DNA of 64,000 nucleotides from Lasiosphaeria ovina (GCA_033439765.1 JAULSN010000005.1:3673001-3737000); one strand, 5' to 3'; shown: positions 1 through 11,688, numbered from the stretch's first letter. The notes: generated from the letters alone by a model not told the origin. A program made the numbers and translations.

Positions 1-156
1 ATTCTAAGGATCGAGTCTCACTTTAAGTTCCAGTAGGCTAGCCCCGCCCAAAGGACAACGCGGCAAGTCCCGACTTGGAAGTCGTTAATTGTTAATTACT
101 AAGGCATTCACTCCCCTTGTCCTTCGCTGCTTCTTCAACCTCTTCTCTGCCTTCCT

Positions 157-430
157 TACGGAACATGGGGCCAAAAGTAAATGACACTTTCCCTGCACCT
201 GCCTTACGTAAGGACAGTGTTCAAAGCACTGCCTTTTCGCTACAACTTTAGGGGCTTGCTGCTTGGATTCTAGCGCTTTAGTCCCTATACGCTAGTGGCC
301 TTGTCCCTAACGCTTGTGTTTTTTTGGCGACGTGCTTATACAGTATCAATGGGTGGAAATTTTGGTGGTACTGTCCTTACGTAAGGCAGGTACAAAGAAA
401 TGTCACTTACTTTTTGCCCAATGTTCCGTA
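157..430. repeat. Inverted-repeat (foldback/MITE-like) element
   Basis: The arm at about 157-219 is the reverse complement of the arm at about 369-430. Both contain the palindrome CCTTACGTAAGG (202-213 and 375-386) inside a longer shared tract that reads ACCTGCCTTACGTAAGGACA in the left arm. Arm length is about 62 bp and the loop about 150 bp. Most mismatches between the arms are C/T or A/G transitions. The loop has no convincing coding sequence. This is the architecture of a non-autonomous inverted-repeat transposon; the family is unknown and I cannot define a target-site duplication. Confidence 0.6.
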
Positions 431-914
431 CCTATTGCTTACAGTGGGAGGCGAAATAGGTGTCGCTAAATTTTTAGTTAACTTTTTTAAGGAGTGCGGG
501 GCAGACTTGTGGCTTCGCAGAACGCACTTATAGCTAGAAGGTACCGAGGGGGCAGTACCTAACACAGCCAAAACCGGCCCACCGCTGACCCGTCTAAAAG
601 GTGACTTGGTCCATTAGCTTCCAAAGTGGGAGAGGGACACCAAGACCCGCATCACCAAAAATACGTCAGCATCACTGGGCTATAGAGGGCAAGATGTCCG
701 GGTATTAGATATAATTTAGAGCAAAGAAAGGGCTTTATTTGGTGTAATCTTTATAAAATCAGGCTTCAATTGAGCCGTGGTGGTTTTTTTTTTATAGGTG
801 TAGTGCTTTTGGTGTCCCTGTTTTTTTGTCCCCCTCACACCCCAACCCGCGGCTAGGACACTAGCACCAGGGCTGTAATATTATTTTATAAGCGTGGTGG
901 CAAAGTTCGTTCTT

Positions 915-1016
915 GGCAGTGTTTTGGTGAGGCAGACCACTTACACGCTGTGCAGATGCGGCTCAACTACGGTGAGCTTCAGCAGTCGTGTAAGTGGTCT
1001 GCCTTACCAAAATGCC
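915..1016. repeat. Near-perfect hairpin element
   Basis: A 25-nt arm at 922-946 (starting TTTTGGTGAGGCAGACC) is the reverse complement of 988-1012 with one mismatch, around a 41-nt loop. Short flanks (GGCA near 915 and TGCC near 1013) extend the symmetry. It looks like a small foldback element or a very stable RNA hairpin. No coding sequence lies inside. Confidence 0.6.
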
Positions 1017-1357
1017 TAAAAACTCGATTTCCACAACTTAACAACCACAATTTCAGCAGGACAGTGGCTGGAACTAAAAGAATGGCCTAATCCCAAGGAA
1101 TTTAATTAATACACTAGCTTAGTGCGGAAGTCCTTATACGGCTTGGAATCGACGATTGAAATCGTGCTTTTTCGCATCGAACGGTGTGTGAGAGGGCCCG
1201 TGGTGAGTGGGTGCGACAGCAGCTCCTGTTGCCCAACGCCCAACTCTTAACATATCACCCAAACAAGGTGCATCTCTGGATCTCTCGAAATTTCACCCGA
1301 CTCAGAATCGCTATGTCACCTAATTCTGGATTTTTTATAGTATATCGTGTCGTCGCC

Positions 1358-2934
1358 ATGTCTTCTTCATACCACTACTCTGATCTACCCAAGGGCAGCG
1401 TGCGCTTGCTCCAGCTCCTACCGCATGATCCAACCGCTAACAAGGATTCCTGCATCGAATGCCGCTTCTTTTATTGTCCTTTATTTAACTCGGAAGCCGC
1501 TCACCCTTTTGAGGCCTTGTCCTATGCATGGGGTTCTGAGGAAAACCCCCAGCTCATCTCGGTCGACGGCGGATGGGCAACCAACAATAATTGACGAAAC
1601 AAAGAAGGAGGCGATCGTTGACCTACTTGGGCGGTCATGGTTCCAACGTATCTGGGTAAGAAGTACCGGTCCCCTACGATTCCCATTAGCAAAACACTAA
1701 TTAAATTCACTCAGGTCATCCAAGAGGTTGCCGCAGCACGACACGTTCTGGTTAAATGCGGCCACACCGAGATCGACGGATATGCTTTCTGCTCAGGCCT
1801 CGGCGTACTAGAGCGATTTTACAACACCCACCCGGGCCTATCCAGTTTGGCCCTTCCAGTAACCTACCTTATCAGAGGCGTAGTCTTCCGACCCAGGTAC
1901 CAACTAGTCCGTCAGGCAGATTTTCTCTATCTATCCGCCCTCTTAGCGAGCTAGCGGATATGTTCCACGCTCGTAAAGCTATGGATCGCCGCGACAAGGT
2001 GTACGCCTTGCTTGGTATGAGCCTGGACGATCCTAGCGTGGCAGGGCTGTCAGCCGATTACGATATCTCATGGAAGCTGGTCTTTCAGAAACTCACTACT
2101 TTCTCCCTCTCTAGTCGGATGGCTGTAGAGACTTGGGACGAAAAAGAGGTAGCAGTGATCAGCGGTAAGGGCTGTGTTCTGGGCGAAGTGTCTCGGATTG
2201 AAAAAGACACAACTCGGGACAACTGGCAGAGAATTACCTGGAAGGATACAACTAGCCGCCCGAGCGCGAAAGAGGATCAAAACTTATCCTTCACACTTCA
2301 AGCATCAGCGAAATCCATTCGACCAGGCGATATCATCTGTCTCCTCAAAAAGGCACCAAAGCCTACAATTATTAGGCTGCACAACGATTACTATACGATC
2401 ATCAGAATCGCAGTCTCCTTAGAAGATGATTCAAAAACTGCAGCCTTTCCAGACGACTTTTTACTTGTTTGGGACTGGGACGCACGTCAAGATCGGTTGC
2501 AAGCCGAAGGATACGAAGATTTTAGAAGTAGCCAACGGCTAGCAATCTCAGAAACCGATCTAGACAGAGCGACTAGATTATCAAACGCTGGGCAAGTACT
2601 AGAACGTGTTAAAAGAGATGAAACTGCAAGAAGGAAGTTCGGGGGGTTAGTAGAGATTTACGAGGTATTCTTAAGAGGTGCCGGCAACTCGGGATTCAGT
2701 CATACAAACCAGGGAGCTTGGAGAGATCTACTAGTTAAAGACAGGGGCGGATGGCTGCCGCTGCCATATGCGGCCGAGGGAGGGCACGAGGCCGTGGTGC
2801 GACAGCTCCTCGATCGGGGTGCCGCCATAGAGGCGGAAGATAGCGATGGCCCGACGGCGCAGCAGGCTTCGGGCAGCAGGCTTCGGGCAGCAATGTTCAG
2901 CCGCACCACTCCAGTCATGGTAAAACCTCATTGA
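1358..2934 (+). pseudogene. Broken HET-domain/ankyrin gene
   Basis: HET proteins trigger cell death when genetically different hyphae fuse. The HET start is visible (PFEALSYAWGSEENP, about 1507-1551). The reading then jumps near 1570-1590 straight to DETKKEAIVDLL, so the middle of the HET domain (roughly 80 residues in relatives, by my recollection of the family) is missing and the frame changes. A good 59-nt intron (1656-1714) joins WFQRIW to VIQEVAAARHVL. A further one-base shift near 1900-1915 is needed to connect YLIRGVVFRPRYQ with SGRFSLSIRPLSEL and RRDKVYALLGM. The C-terminus ends in one ankyrin-like unit (AAEGGHEAVVRQLLDRGA) and a 14-nt tandem duplication near 2865-2890. The deletion and frameshift make a functional protein unlikely. 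It lies just upstream of the NLR on the same strand, and its ankyrin unit is related to the NLR repeats. Confidence 0.75.
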
Positions 2935-2984
2935 CAGCTTGCCGTTCGACTGGATGGTGTCAACAACTAACTCAAACGCCAGAG

Positions 2985-5900
2985 ATGTCGCCGCCAATGC
3001 AGTCCACATCTTTTGGGTCGATCAACGATCTGCCGCCCGGTAAGACTGGCGCCGCTCGAACTGTCGGATGCCCTGCTAACCGACCAGAAACACCGCCGAC
3101 ACTGTCCGCGATCATCCCCTTATCGCGCGACCCCGACCTCGTTAGCCAGGGAGACATTCTCGACAAAATCGACCGATTTTCCGAGACCGCCACCCATGTG
3201 GCCCTCGCCGGCCCGGGCGGGGCTGGCCAGCCGCAATTGCCCGTTGAACAAGCCCACCGGATCGCCGGGGCGTCGACGCAACCCCGCCGTCAGACATGGA
3301 GGATCCGCGGCGTGCCAGTAGGCATCGACGAGGAGAAACTTGAAGAAGCTTTGCAAAAACACCCCACTTTACAACTACTGCACGCCGATTTGGTGGACGA
3401 TGGACACGATGGAACCCGGATCGGCAACGGCGTCCAGGTTCACACGTTAACACACGACCTCCGGCATGACCAAGTTGCGACAGTCCGCTTCCAACGTCTG
3501 CCGGACCGACTGCTCACGCTCGACCAATTGACGATCGATGTCGACCTATCCCTAGAGAACACACTTGTTGGTAACAAGAGAAAGCGCGGTTCCTCAAACA
3601 TCAGATTTACTATCGATCGGCACTTCCGTGGGATCACTGTTCTCTCCTCTCCTCCAGCTGACAACCATACCGTCGACGTGCTGGCAGTCCCTGGTTTGGG
3701 CGGCCATCCGTATGGCTCTTTTGTGGATAAAGGAGATGGGCATATGTGGTTAAGCGAGAGCCTGCCTCGAGATATGCCTACCGCTCGGGTGATGATCTAC
3801 GGATATGAGAGCGGATTACAAGACAGTACTAGTTTTTCTGGACTTGACGATCTTGCTGGCTCACTACGCGTCGCACTTCGTCACTTGTTAGGATCCGGAG
3901 AGCAGAGACGCCTCATCCTTATCGGGCACAGCCTTGGTGGTCTTTTAATCAAGGAGGCACTTTTGCAAATGACAGAGGCCAATTCGGAACTGGACCAGGC
4001 AAGGCGAATCGTCGGGGCATTGTTCTTCGGTGTCCCCAATGACGGGATGGATATTGCGTCGCTTATTCCCATGGTCAACGATCAGCCGAACCGTGCCCTG
4101 CTTGAATCACTAAGCGCGATAAACTCTCAGATCTTACGGTTGCAGGGACGGAGCTTCGCTAAGTTCTTAGACCAGACGGCGCTTAACTTATTCTGCTTCT
4201 ATGAGACGAAACTCTCACCAACAGCAGTCCGGGTCAGTAGCCCCCTAGCATGTAAAGCAACTGAATTAACAGGTGGGGATAGGACTGTGCTGGGAGATGG
4301 AAAATGAACGGCCCTCCTGGGTGTCTTGTCACCTATTCTTCCGCTACAAGCTGCCTGCCACCTGGTATTCGCTCGAACCATTCGGTAGAACTCCCTCGAA
4401 CACACTCCGAACTTGTCAAGTTTGCATCCCATGACCACGAATACGAAATGGTGAGCGATGTTCTCTGCAGAATGAACACCGCTAAAGGTATGTAGAAATG
4501 GGAGGAACTAGTCTATACTTCTGAGAATGCACTGGGCTAAATCTGCCCTGGAGACCAAGTACTATCCGAGACCGCGCAAAATTGCCTCAAGTCGCTAGCC
4601 TTTCCGCAAATGCAGAATCGTTCCCATGATATCGGTGCTGCCGGTAATGCCGTTGAGGGGACATGCGAGTGGCTGCTTCAACACAAGACATACAGTAGCT
4701 GGGCCGTTTGCGACCGAGGTCTGCTTTGGATCAAGGGAAAGCCCGGCTCTGGAAAGTCGACACTGCTAAAATATGCTCTCGATAAATACGAAACCAGGGA
4801 TGGCGCCCTTGTTCTCTCGTTCTTCTTCCACGGTCGCGGCGATGAGCTCCAAAGGACGCCTCTTGGCCTGTGGCGGTCTCTCCTTCATCAGGTCCTTCGG
4901 CAAGCCCCTGGCGCACTACAGGATCTCGTCGACGAGTTTGAAACCAAGCGCAAACAGAACGGCAAGCCGGGTGAGGGCTGGCACTGGCATGAGGAGGAAT
5001 TGTGGCCCTTCTTTAAGTCGTCTCTTTCGAAGGTCCTAAAAACTCGCCCCGTCTGGTTATTTATCGACGCCTTAGACGAATGTGGCAAGGAAAATGCAGT
5101 CAGGCTTGTCGGGATTTTCAAGTCCCTGCTAAAGCATCTCCCATCCCAGTCCATAGGCTGTCGCATCTGCTTTTCTTGTCGCCACTACCCGATCCTGGAT
5201 TCAGACGATAGTGTGTTCGAAGTATGCACCGAGAATGAAAACCAAGGGGACATTTCGACGTTCGTAAATAACCAGCTTGCCGAGTTTCGGGCGCGAACAT
5301 CATCTACGATTCCAACCTGGATTACGGAACGTGCCTCTGGCGTTTTTATGTGGGCACGTCTCGTTGTAAAGCGAGTTCTGGACCTTGAGCGTGAGGGAGC
5401 CGGATTAAAGAAGATCGAAAGGGCAATCCATTCTATCCCTCCGGACCTCGATGAACTTTACCGACAACTCATTCGAAGTATGGAACCTGCCTCCCAAAAA
5501 CTGATCCAATGGATTTGCTTTGCCACGCGGCCCTTGTCAATAGACGAGTTGCAATGGGCTATGGTTATCGAAGCCGATTGCCCACACCGGTTATTAGAAG
5601 CATACCGGAGCGCAGAAGATTACGTACCCGACAGTAATCGGATGAAGAGGCAAGTTCAGACGCTCAGCCGCGGTCTTGCCGAAGTCAGCCATACGCAGGT
5701 TGTCCAGTTCATCCACCAGTCCGTTAAGGATTTCTTTGTTGAGAAAGGCCTCTTAGCTTTGGACGGCAACGTAACGTCGACCGAGGCGGCGATTAGGGCA
5801 CACTTTCGGTTCTCTAAGATTTGCATACGCTACTTGGCGATGGAAGAGATCGGTTGTTCAACAAATTACGACGACTTTACCTTCCTGCGTTACGCTACGA

Positions 5901-7318
5901 CCTCATGGGTGGCGCATGCGCAGCAGTGCGATGCTAGAAGCGTCCCTCAAGAGGATCTTCTGGCGTTGTTTGCTTGGCCATCAAACAATCTCATAGAGAT
6001 ATGGGTACGCATTTACCAGGCAATATATGGATATTCAAATGACTGTCCACCAAAAGGGACTAGCCTGCTACACGTTGTATCGAGATATGGGGTCTTGGGG
6101 CTGGTAGCGGCCACTCTGCACAGTATAGACCAAATTACTACGGTTCTTGACGTTATGGATGATCGTGGCCGAACGCCGCTATCGTGGGCTGCCGGGAACG
6201 GCCACGAAGCCGTCGTACGATTGCTACTCAACGCCGGCGCTACCGTCGATATGGAAGATAATTACTATCGCCAGACGCCGCTATCGTGGGCTGCCGAGAA
6301 CGGCCACGAAGCCGTCGTACGATTGCTACTCAACGCCGGCGCTACCGTCGATATGAAAGATAATGACGGGCGAACGCCGCTATCGTGGGCTGCCGAGAAC
6401 GGCCACGAAGCCGTCGTACGATTGCTACTCAACGCCGGCGCTACCGTCGATATGGAAGATAATGACGGGCGGACGCCGCTATTGTGGGCTGCCGAGAACG
6501 GCCACGAAGCCGTCGTACGATTGCTACTCAACGCCGGCGCTACCGTCGATATGGAAGATAATGACGGGCGGACGCCGCTATTGTGGGCTGCCGAGAACGG
6601 CCACGAAGCCGTCGTACGATTGCTACTCAACGCCGGCGCTACCGTCGATATAAAAGATAAGAACGGGCAGACGCCGCTGCAGTGGGCTGCCGAGAACGGC
6701 CACGAAGCCGTCGTACGATTGCTACTCGATGCCGGCGCTACCGTCGATATGGAAGATAATGACGGGCAGACGCCGCTGCAGTGGGCTGCCGAGAACGGCC
6801 ACGAAGCCGTCGTACGATTGCTACTCGATGCCGGCGCTACCGTCGATATGGAAGATAATGACGGGCGGACGCCGCTATCGTGCGCTGCCGAGAACGGCCA
6901 CGAAGCCGTCGTACGATTGCTACTCAACGCCGGCGCTACCGTCGATATGAAAGATAAGGACGGCCGAACGCCGCTATCGTGGGCTGCCGGGAACGGCCAC
7001 GAAGCCGTCGTACGATTGCTACTCAACGCCGGCGCTACCGTCGATATGAAAGATAATTACTATCGCCAGACGCCGCTATCGTGGGCTGCCGAGAACGGCC
7101 ACGAAGCCGTCGTACGATTGCTACTCGATGCCGGCGCTACCGTTAACATAAAAGATAAGTACGGGCGGACGCCGCTGCAGTGGGCTGCCGAGAAGGGCCA
7201 CGAAGCGGTCGTACGATTGCTACTCGATGCCGGCGCCGACATGAATGCCCATACCAGTGTTACCCTGGCCGTCTCTACTTGCCTCACGATGCCGCACTAT
7301 GATTCGACAGAACCGTAA
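2985..7318 (+). CDS. NLR-type protein: alpha/beta-hydrolase, NACHT, ankyrin repeats
   Basis: Fungal NLRs sense non-self and fire an N-terminal effector. Exons 2985-4232, 4283-4487 and 4554-7318 join in frame to 1405 residues; introns are 50 and 66 nt. Order: a degenerate NB-ARC-like segment (residues 45-85; the P-loop reads [10 protein letters not shown], lacking the Lys), an RRM-like spacer, then a SesB-like lipase fold with GHSLGG (Ser about 316) and the probable catalytic His in RTHSELVKF, encoded by exon 2 (4403-4405). NACHT follows, with Walker [10 protein letters not shown] (about 546-554) and Walker [11 protein letters not shown] (about 650). Eleven ankyrin units (about 1021-1382) close it. 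The first in-frame ATG is 2985, with another at 2997; the start is uncertain. All three ATPase/hydrolase motifs look intact apart from the relic P-loop. Role in incompatibility is inferred from the family. Confidence 0.8.
6161..7243 (+). repeat. 11-copy ankyrin-coding tandem array (99-102 bp unit)
   Basis: Eleven 33-residue ankyrin units; the copies beginning with YYRQ (units 2 and 10) carry one extra residue. Core codons for [10 protein letters not shown] are nearly identical in every unit, including synonymous sites (GCCGTCGTACGATTGC recurs). Differences cluster at unit positions 1-4 (N/K, D/N/Y, G, R/Q), 8 (S/L/Q), 12, 24 (N/D) and 31-32 (M/I, E/K). This pattern of homogenised cores with variable surface sites is known for fungal NLR ligand-sensing repeats and implies recent unequal exchange or gene conversion. 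Confidence 0.9.
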
Positions 7319-8657
7319 ACAGAATGAATCCTATTATTTTCTATTCGGATTTGTCTTCCAGGGAAGGGTCTGGGAGACAATGTCAATATATAGCCTTTCA
7401 TGACCACGTTCTAGCAGTTTCTGGATGATTTGTCAGGAATCGCCGCTTTCTACGTATTTGTCAACAAGGTTGCTATTAGGTGATTGAACAGGTGGCAATA
7501 GCGACTACCGTGGCAACTGTCGTCATCAGGCTGAAAATTACCTTAGCAAGCTTAGCAAGCTTAGGCATTGGCCTCAAGGCCCTGAGGATATGGCTGACAC
7601 AGGAGAGGTGCGTACACACGAAGGCGTGCAAACGAAGTGATATAAAAGGTGGTAAATCACACAGATCGTAAGTAGTCAAAGGATGCTTCAGTGCAAGCGG
7701 TGCAAAGCAGTATTATTATCGTTACTACTTGAGAACAAAGAACTATCTGTATAGCCGGGCCAGTCCGGCGTGTATATATCCTTACCGGCCCCGGTGTCCC
7801 TTGGGCCCGGGCCGTAGCCTTCGGTTTCCTGGGTCCCTCGTGATTGGATACTGGTCCCAAGGACCCGGGGTCAAATGTTCGTTCCGCTGGGTCCTTCGTG
7901 ATTGGCTGTTCCTGGGATCCACCTAGGTGGATGCCTCAGATGATCGGAACCACAAGTCACAGAGCACATGCACGCAGGGCTGATGCTGCCGACTTGTAGA
8001 AGAGTTATTCGTGCCTTCAGCCATTTTCAAGCGACTGCGGTTTTTTTGGGGGGGTTTTTTTCTAGCTAACCCAAATCAGCAGAGGAACAGCTTTACCATA
8101 TGGTCGCATCGCTCAGTGGGATACTCAAGCACGTGTGAGGCGCACGGCGTAGATGGCTAAATGCATAAAAAGTCTGTGCGCAGAAAAAATGTGTGAGAGA
8201 AAAGCGGAAGCCGATTTCGCTAGTGACTGTAGCCACACACAAAACTGCGTACCGGATATACACGCGTATGTATGTACATGGTATATACACGGCAACACCC
8301 CCAATGACTCGGGATCGCGCCGTTCGGGGCTGCGTTGCCGTTCGCGCTTAAGTGCTACCCTATACTTCTAGTTTGACCCATCACGCCGGCACGCCCGCCG
8401 ACTCATAGCGACTCGGCTTCGGAGGAAAACTCCTGTAAAGGTTCGCCCGCCTGCAGGGTGTCAGTTGCACTTTGCTCGGGGCTCGGGACCAGGCTCACTG
8501 CAGCTGGCGAGCGAGCGAGCTTTAATTTACCTTTTTGGTAGCTCGCTTGCGGGTTTGGACTGGGACTGGGACTGGGCTAGCTAGCCTACGGCGACGCACG
8601 CACGCACACATCGCATCGCATCGCATCGCATCGCATCGCATCGCGGCCCCAATCCCC
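7319..8657. other. Intergenic, NLR to bZIP gene
   Basis: No supported gene. It contains a 9-bp tandem tract around 7543-7563 (AGCAAGCTT units), a 19-bp direct repeat with one mismatch (7829-7847 and 7887-7905, CTGGGTCCYTCGTGATTGG), G/T homopolymers near 8040-8060 and a (TCGCA)n microsatellite at about 8611-8644 just before the bZIP start. The right part is the bZIP promoter and leader. Confidence 0.5.
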
Positions 8658-9009
8658 ATGGCGTCGTCGCCGTCTTGGCCTGTTCCAGAAGCCCGCGGTC
8701 ACGGAAATAGACGCGGCGGGCACAGGGCCAGGGGTAAAGGAACTACTACTTCCCAGCCACTGCCACCGCAGCAGCAGCAGCAATCCGTACCCGACATTGG
8801 CGGCGGCAGTGGTTCTGGTTCTGGCGTTGGCGTAAATACCGGCACCGGCACCGGCAGGCATCGGCGCCAGCGCCCTCTTCCTTGGGCAGATGCAGCCGCA
8901 CCCGTCACTATCACCCGCTTTGCCGAGCGCAGTGATAGTAATAATAGTCTTGATAGAAATGACATGCGGTCAAGCAGCGGCACCATTGTTGTCGCCGATG
9001 CCGGCAACG

Positions 9010-9054
<45 letters not shown>

Positions 9055-11688
9055 CCAGCGGCTTGGGGGTGCATGGTCGACAGGCGCGCCAACGGAGACG
9101 CCGACACCAAGACGACCACCGAGACAATGATTATGATGACGACGACGGCGGCTACGGTAATGGTGGTGACGAAAATGAGAATGGCGAGTATAGCGACGAC
9201 GACGATGAGGACGATGACGATGACGATGACTACGATGAGCGCCGCGTAAAACGGCGAAGTAGGCTCGGCCCGCTGCCGCCCGGCGCCTCTTCCTTCCGCG
9301 GCGGCAGCGGCGGCAGCAGCTGGCTGCACCCGAGCGGCGTGAGTGCCAGTGCGACGGCGAGCGCGAGTCCGAGCAGTACGAGTCCAAGCACGGCGGCTGC
9401 CGCCCCGACGCCGCCCCCTCCGCCCCCTCCGCCACCGCCGGCGGCGCCCCACGACATCAACGCAGGTGCCGACGCCGGCTCGGCCGGCAGCGGCAGCAGG
9501 AAGCGCAAGACGGGCCTGGTGTCGCGCGGCGTCGCCAAGCTGACGCCCGAGCAGCTGGCTAAGAAGCGGGCGAACGGTGCGTTTGGCCGCCTTCCTTCCT
9601 TTCTTCCTTCCCATCCCTGCTCAGTATCAAATGTCTTCTTTTTCTCTTGCTTCCTGTCCGCTAGTCCTTGTGATGAACATGACGATGAACATGAATATGA
9701 ATATGAAAATGAATAATACGTGATCGATCCCGTGGCTAACTGCCGGTGAACATACGCAAAAGACCGCGAGGCCCAGCGCGCCATCCGCGAGCGCCAGCGG
9801 CTGCGCAACGAACAGTACGAGCGCGAGATCCACGAGCTCAAGTCGCAGCAGCCCTACCAGGAGCTGCAGAAGGCGCTCGGCCAAAAGGCCACCGCCGAGG
9901 CCGACCTGGCCAACATCAAGCGCGTGCTGGCCTCGGTCATCGCCATGGTCCAGCCCCTGCTCGCCGACCGTCCCCTGGGAGGTGGGTGGTCCGTCTCGTC
10001 TCTGTTCACTGTTTCTTTTCTGAACTTTGCTCCCGTCTAGACCTTTCCGTACGTGTGTTTTTGTGCGACGTGTTGTCTGGGTTTCGCGGTCTGCCGTGGC
10101 TGGTCAAGTGCCGGCCCGAGAACCATTGGTACTCGATCTATCCGTGAGATGGCAGTTAGCTGTGCGTGTATCTTGTACCCTGCTTGGAGGCTGAAACGAC
10201 GTGTCGTGTTTTGTTGTGTGCGTAGGCGGCCAGCCCCTGGACCTCCCTACGTCTCCCAACCCGCCCTACTTCTCGGGGCAGCAACAGCAGCAGCAGGCAC
10301 TACCACTGCCACCGCCACTCCCCCTACCGCCGCCGCCGCCGTCTCTGACAGGCAGGCCGGTCCCTACCAGTGCCGCCTCGCCGGACTCGGTAGGATGGCA
10401 ACATGTCAGCCTCTCGCCCGGGGGGCCGCCCTTGACGACGGCAGAATCCCACCCACCCCCGCAGGCCCTCGGACTGGGCCAGCAGCGGCAAGACGTGGCT
10501 TACGGCGCAGACATGGGCCAGAACCGGCTCGGCCTCGACTTCCTCCTGAGCCCCTCACAAAAGATTGTCCGCATCGACAGCTACAGCAACGGTGCCCAGG
10601 ACTCGCCTGGACAGTACCGCCACGTCCCCATGAAGCACGACTGGATGGACGCCAGGTCGACCATGGTCCAGCTGTTTGGGGCGAGTGGCAGTAGCAGCGG
10701 TGGCAGTACTAGTGGCGCCAACTACCCACCCAACGTATCCGGCGCGCCGCCGCCTCCGAACGAACCCCGGTTTCCAGGGGAGCCGCCGCTGCCAACGTGC
10801 CTCGTACCGCACGTTGCCGTCCACCCCAGCAACACGGCCAGCAGCTGCGACAGCGAAGACGGCGACGTCGACCACGAGACGTTCTCGTGCGCCACGCGGC
10901 TCGCAAATTGCAGCCCGACGTGCCCGCTCGATAGCCTGCTGCTCGACTTCGTGGCGGAGCGGCGGCAGCGCACGGCCGAGGGCCTGCCCGAGCACGAGAT
11001 CGCGGGGCCGCGGTACCCGTCCGTGTCGTCGCTGCTCAACCCGGCGCACAGCGTGCACTCGCACCCCATGTCCAAGGTGTACACGGACATCTTGGCGCTG
11101 TTCCCGCACATCCTGGGCCTGCCCGAGCGCGTCGCCATGCTGTACTCGCAGTTCCTGCTGATGCGGTGGCGCGTCAGCCCCACGCGCGCAAACTACCTGC
11201 GCCTGCCCGAGTGGCTGCGCCCGTTACCCGCCCAGTTGAGTCCCGCCCACCCCCACCCCATCTGGGTCGACAACATCCCGTGGCCCGGCATGCGCCACCG
11301 CGCCGTCGTCGCCTACAAGCCCGGCGAGTTCTCCTTCGACGACTTCTTCATCCCCTACGACACCACGCTGAGCCTCAACTGGCCCTACGAGGACGCCGAC
11401 GTGCTGTTCGTCTACTCGCCCGGCAGTAACTCAAACTCAAACCCCAAGTCCGGCAGCGGTAATAGCCCCGCCGCGGCGGCGGATGCCGCTACTACTAGCG
11501 ACACCAGCGGCGCCCTCGGCCCCGGAGACGAGCTAATGATCAACCCCGTCTTCGAACGGCACCTGCGCCGCATCGAGAACTGGACCCTCGGCGACATGTT
11601 CGCGCGGGCTTTTCCTGACCTCGGCGGCACGTATAACCTCAAGAGCGAGAGCCGCGGCGGCCAGCTGGTCATGGCGGCGCCCACGTGA
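8658..11688 (+). CDS. bZIP transcription factor with DUF3425 domain
   Basis: Exons 8658-9576, 9763-9981 and 10226-11688 give 866 residues; introns are 186 and 244 nt. The basic region KKRANDREAQRAIRER is assembled exactly across intron 1 (about residues 300-316), followed by the leucine-zipper-like helix ending VLASVIAMVQPLL. The C-terminal third (about 610-850) is DUF3425, recognisable by CPLDSLLLDFVAERR, MRWRVSPTRANYLRLPEW and the final segment NWTLGDMFARAFPDLGG. The N-terminal half is low complexity: Asn-Ser and Gly-Ser repeats, an Asp/Glu run and polyproline. I start at 8658 (CCCCATGG context); an upstream in-frame extension lies in the TCGCA microsatellite. Predicted nuclear DNA-binding regulator; targets unknown. 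It converges on the DCAF4-like gene. Confidence 0.85.
9005..9057 (+). repeat. Coding microsatellite (AACAGC)n
   Basis: Hexamer repeat AACAGC/CAACAG encodes an Asn-Ser run in the disordered N-terminal part of the bZIP protein. Such tracts are prone to length change between strains. Confidence 0.85.

Larger units (their letters stand above)
1..1357. other. Intergenic sequence at left edge
   Basis: No ORF here resembles a protein. Apart from the two inverted-repeat elements annotated separately, the stretch holds T-rich tracts around 790-830 and nothing else I recognise. It is the 5' flank of the broken HET-ankyrin gene. Confidence 0.5.

Noticed and set aside
2931..2984. In-frame extension upstream of the NLR ATG
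   Set aside because: It begins with TTG, not ATG, and overlaps the end of the HET pseudogene; 2985 is the first true ATG.
6265..7026. 253-codon open frame antisense to the ankyrin array
   Set aside because: It is simply the repeat read backwards; open because every unit is the same. No protein-like features.
8699..9841. Several long minus-strand frames under the bZIP exon
   Set aside because: Low-complexity poly-Leu, poly-Cys and Arg tracts created by microsatellites on the coding strand.
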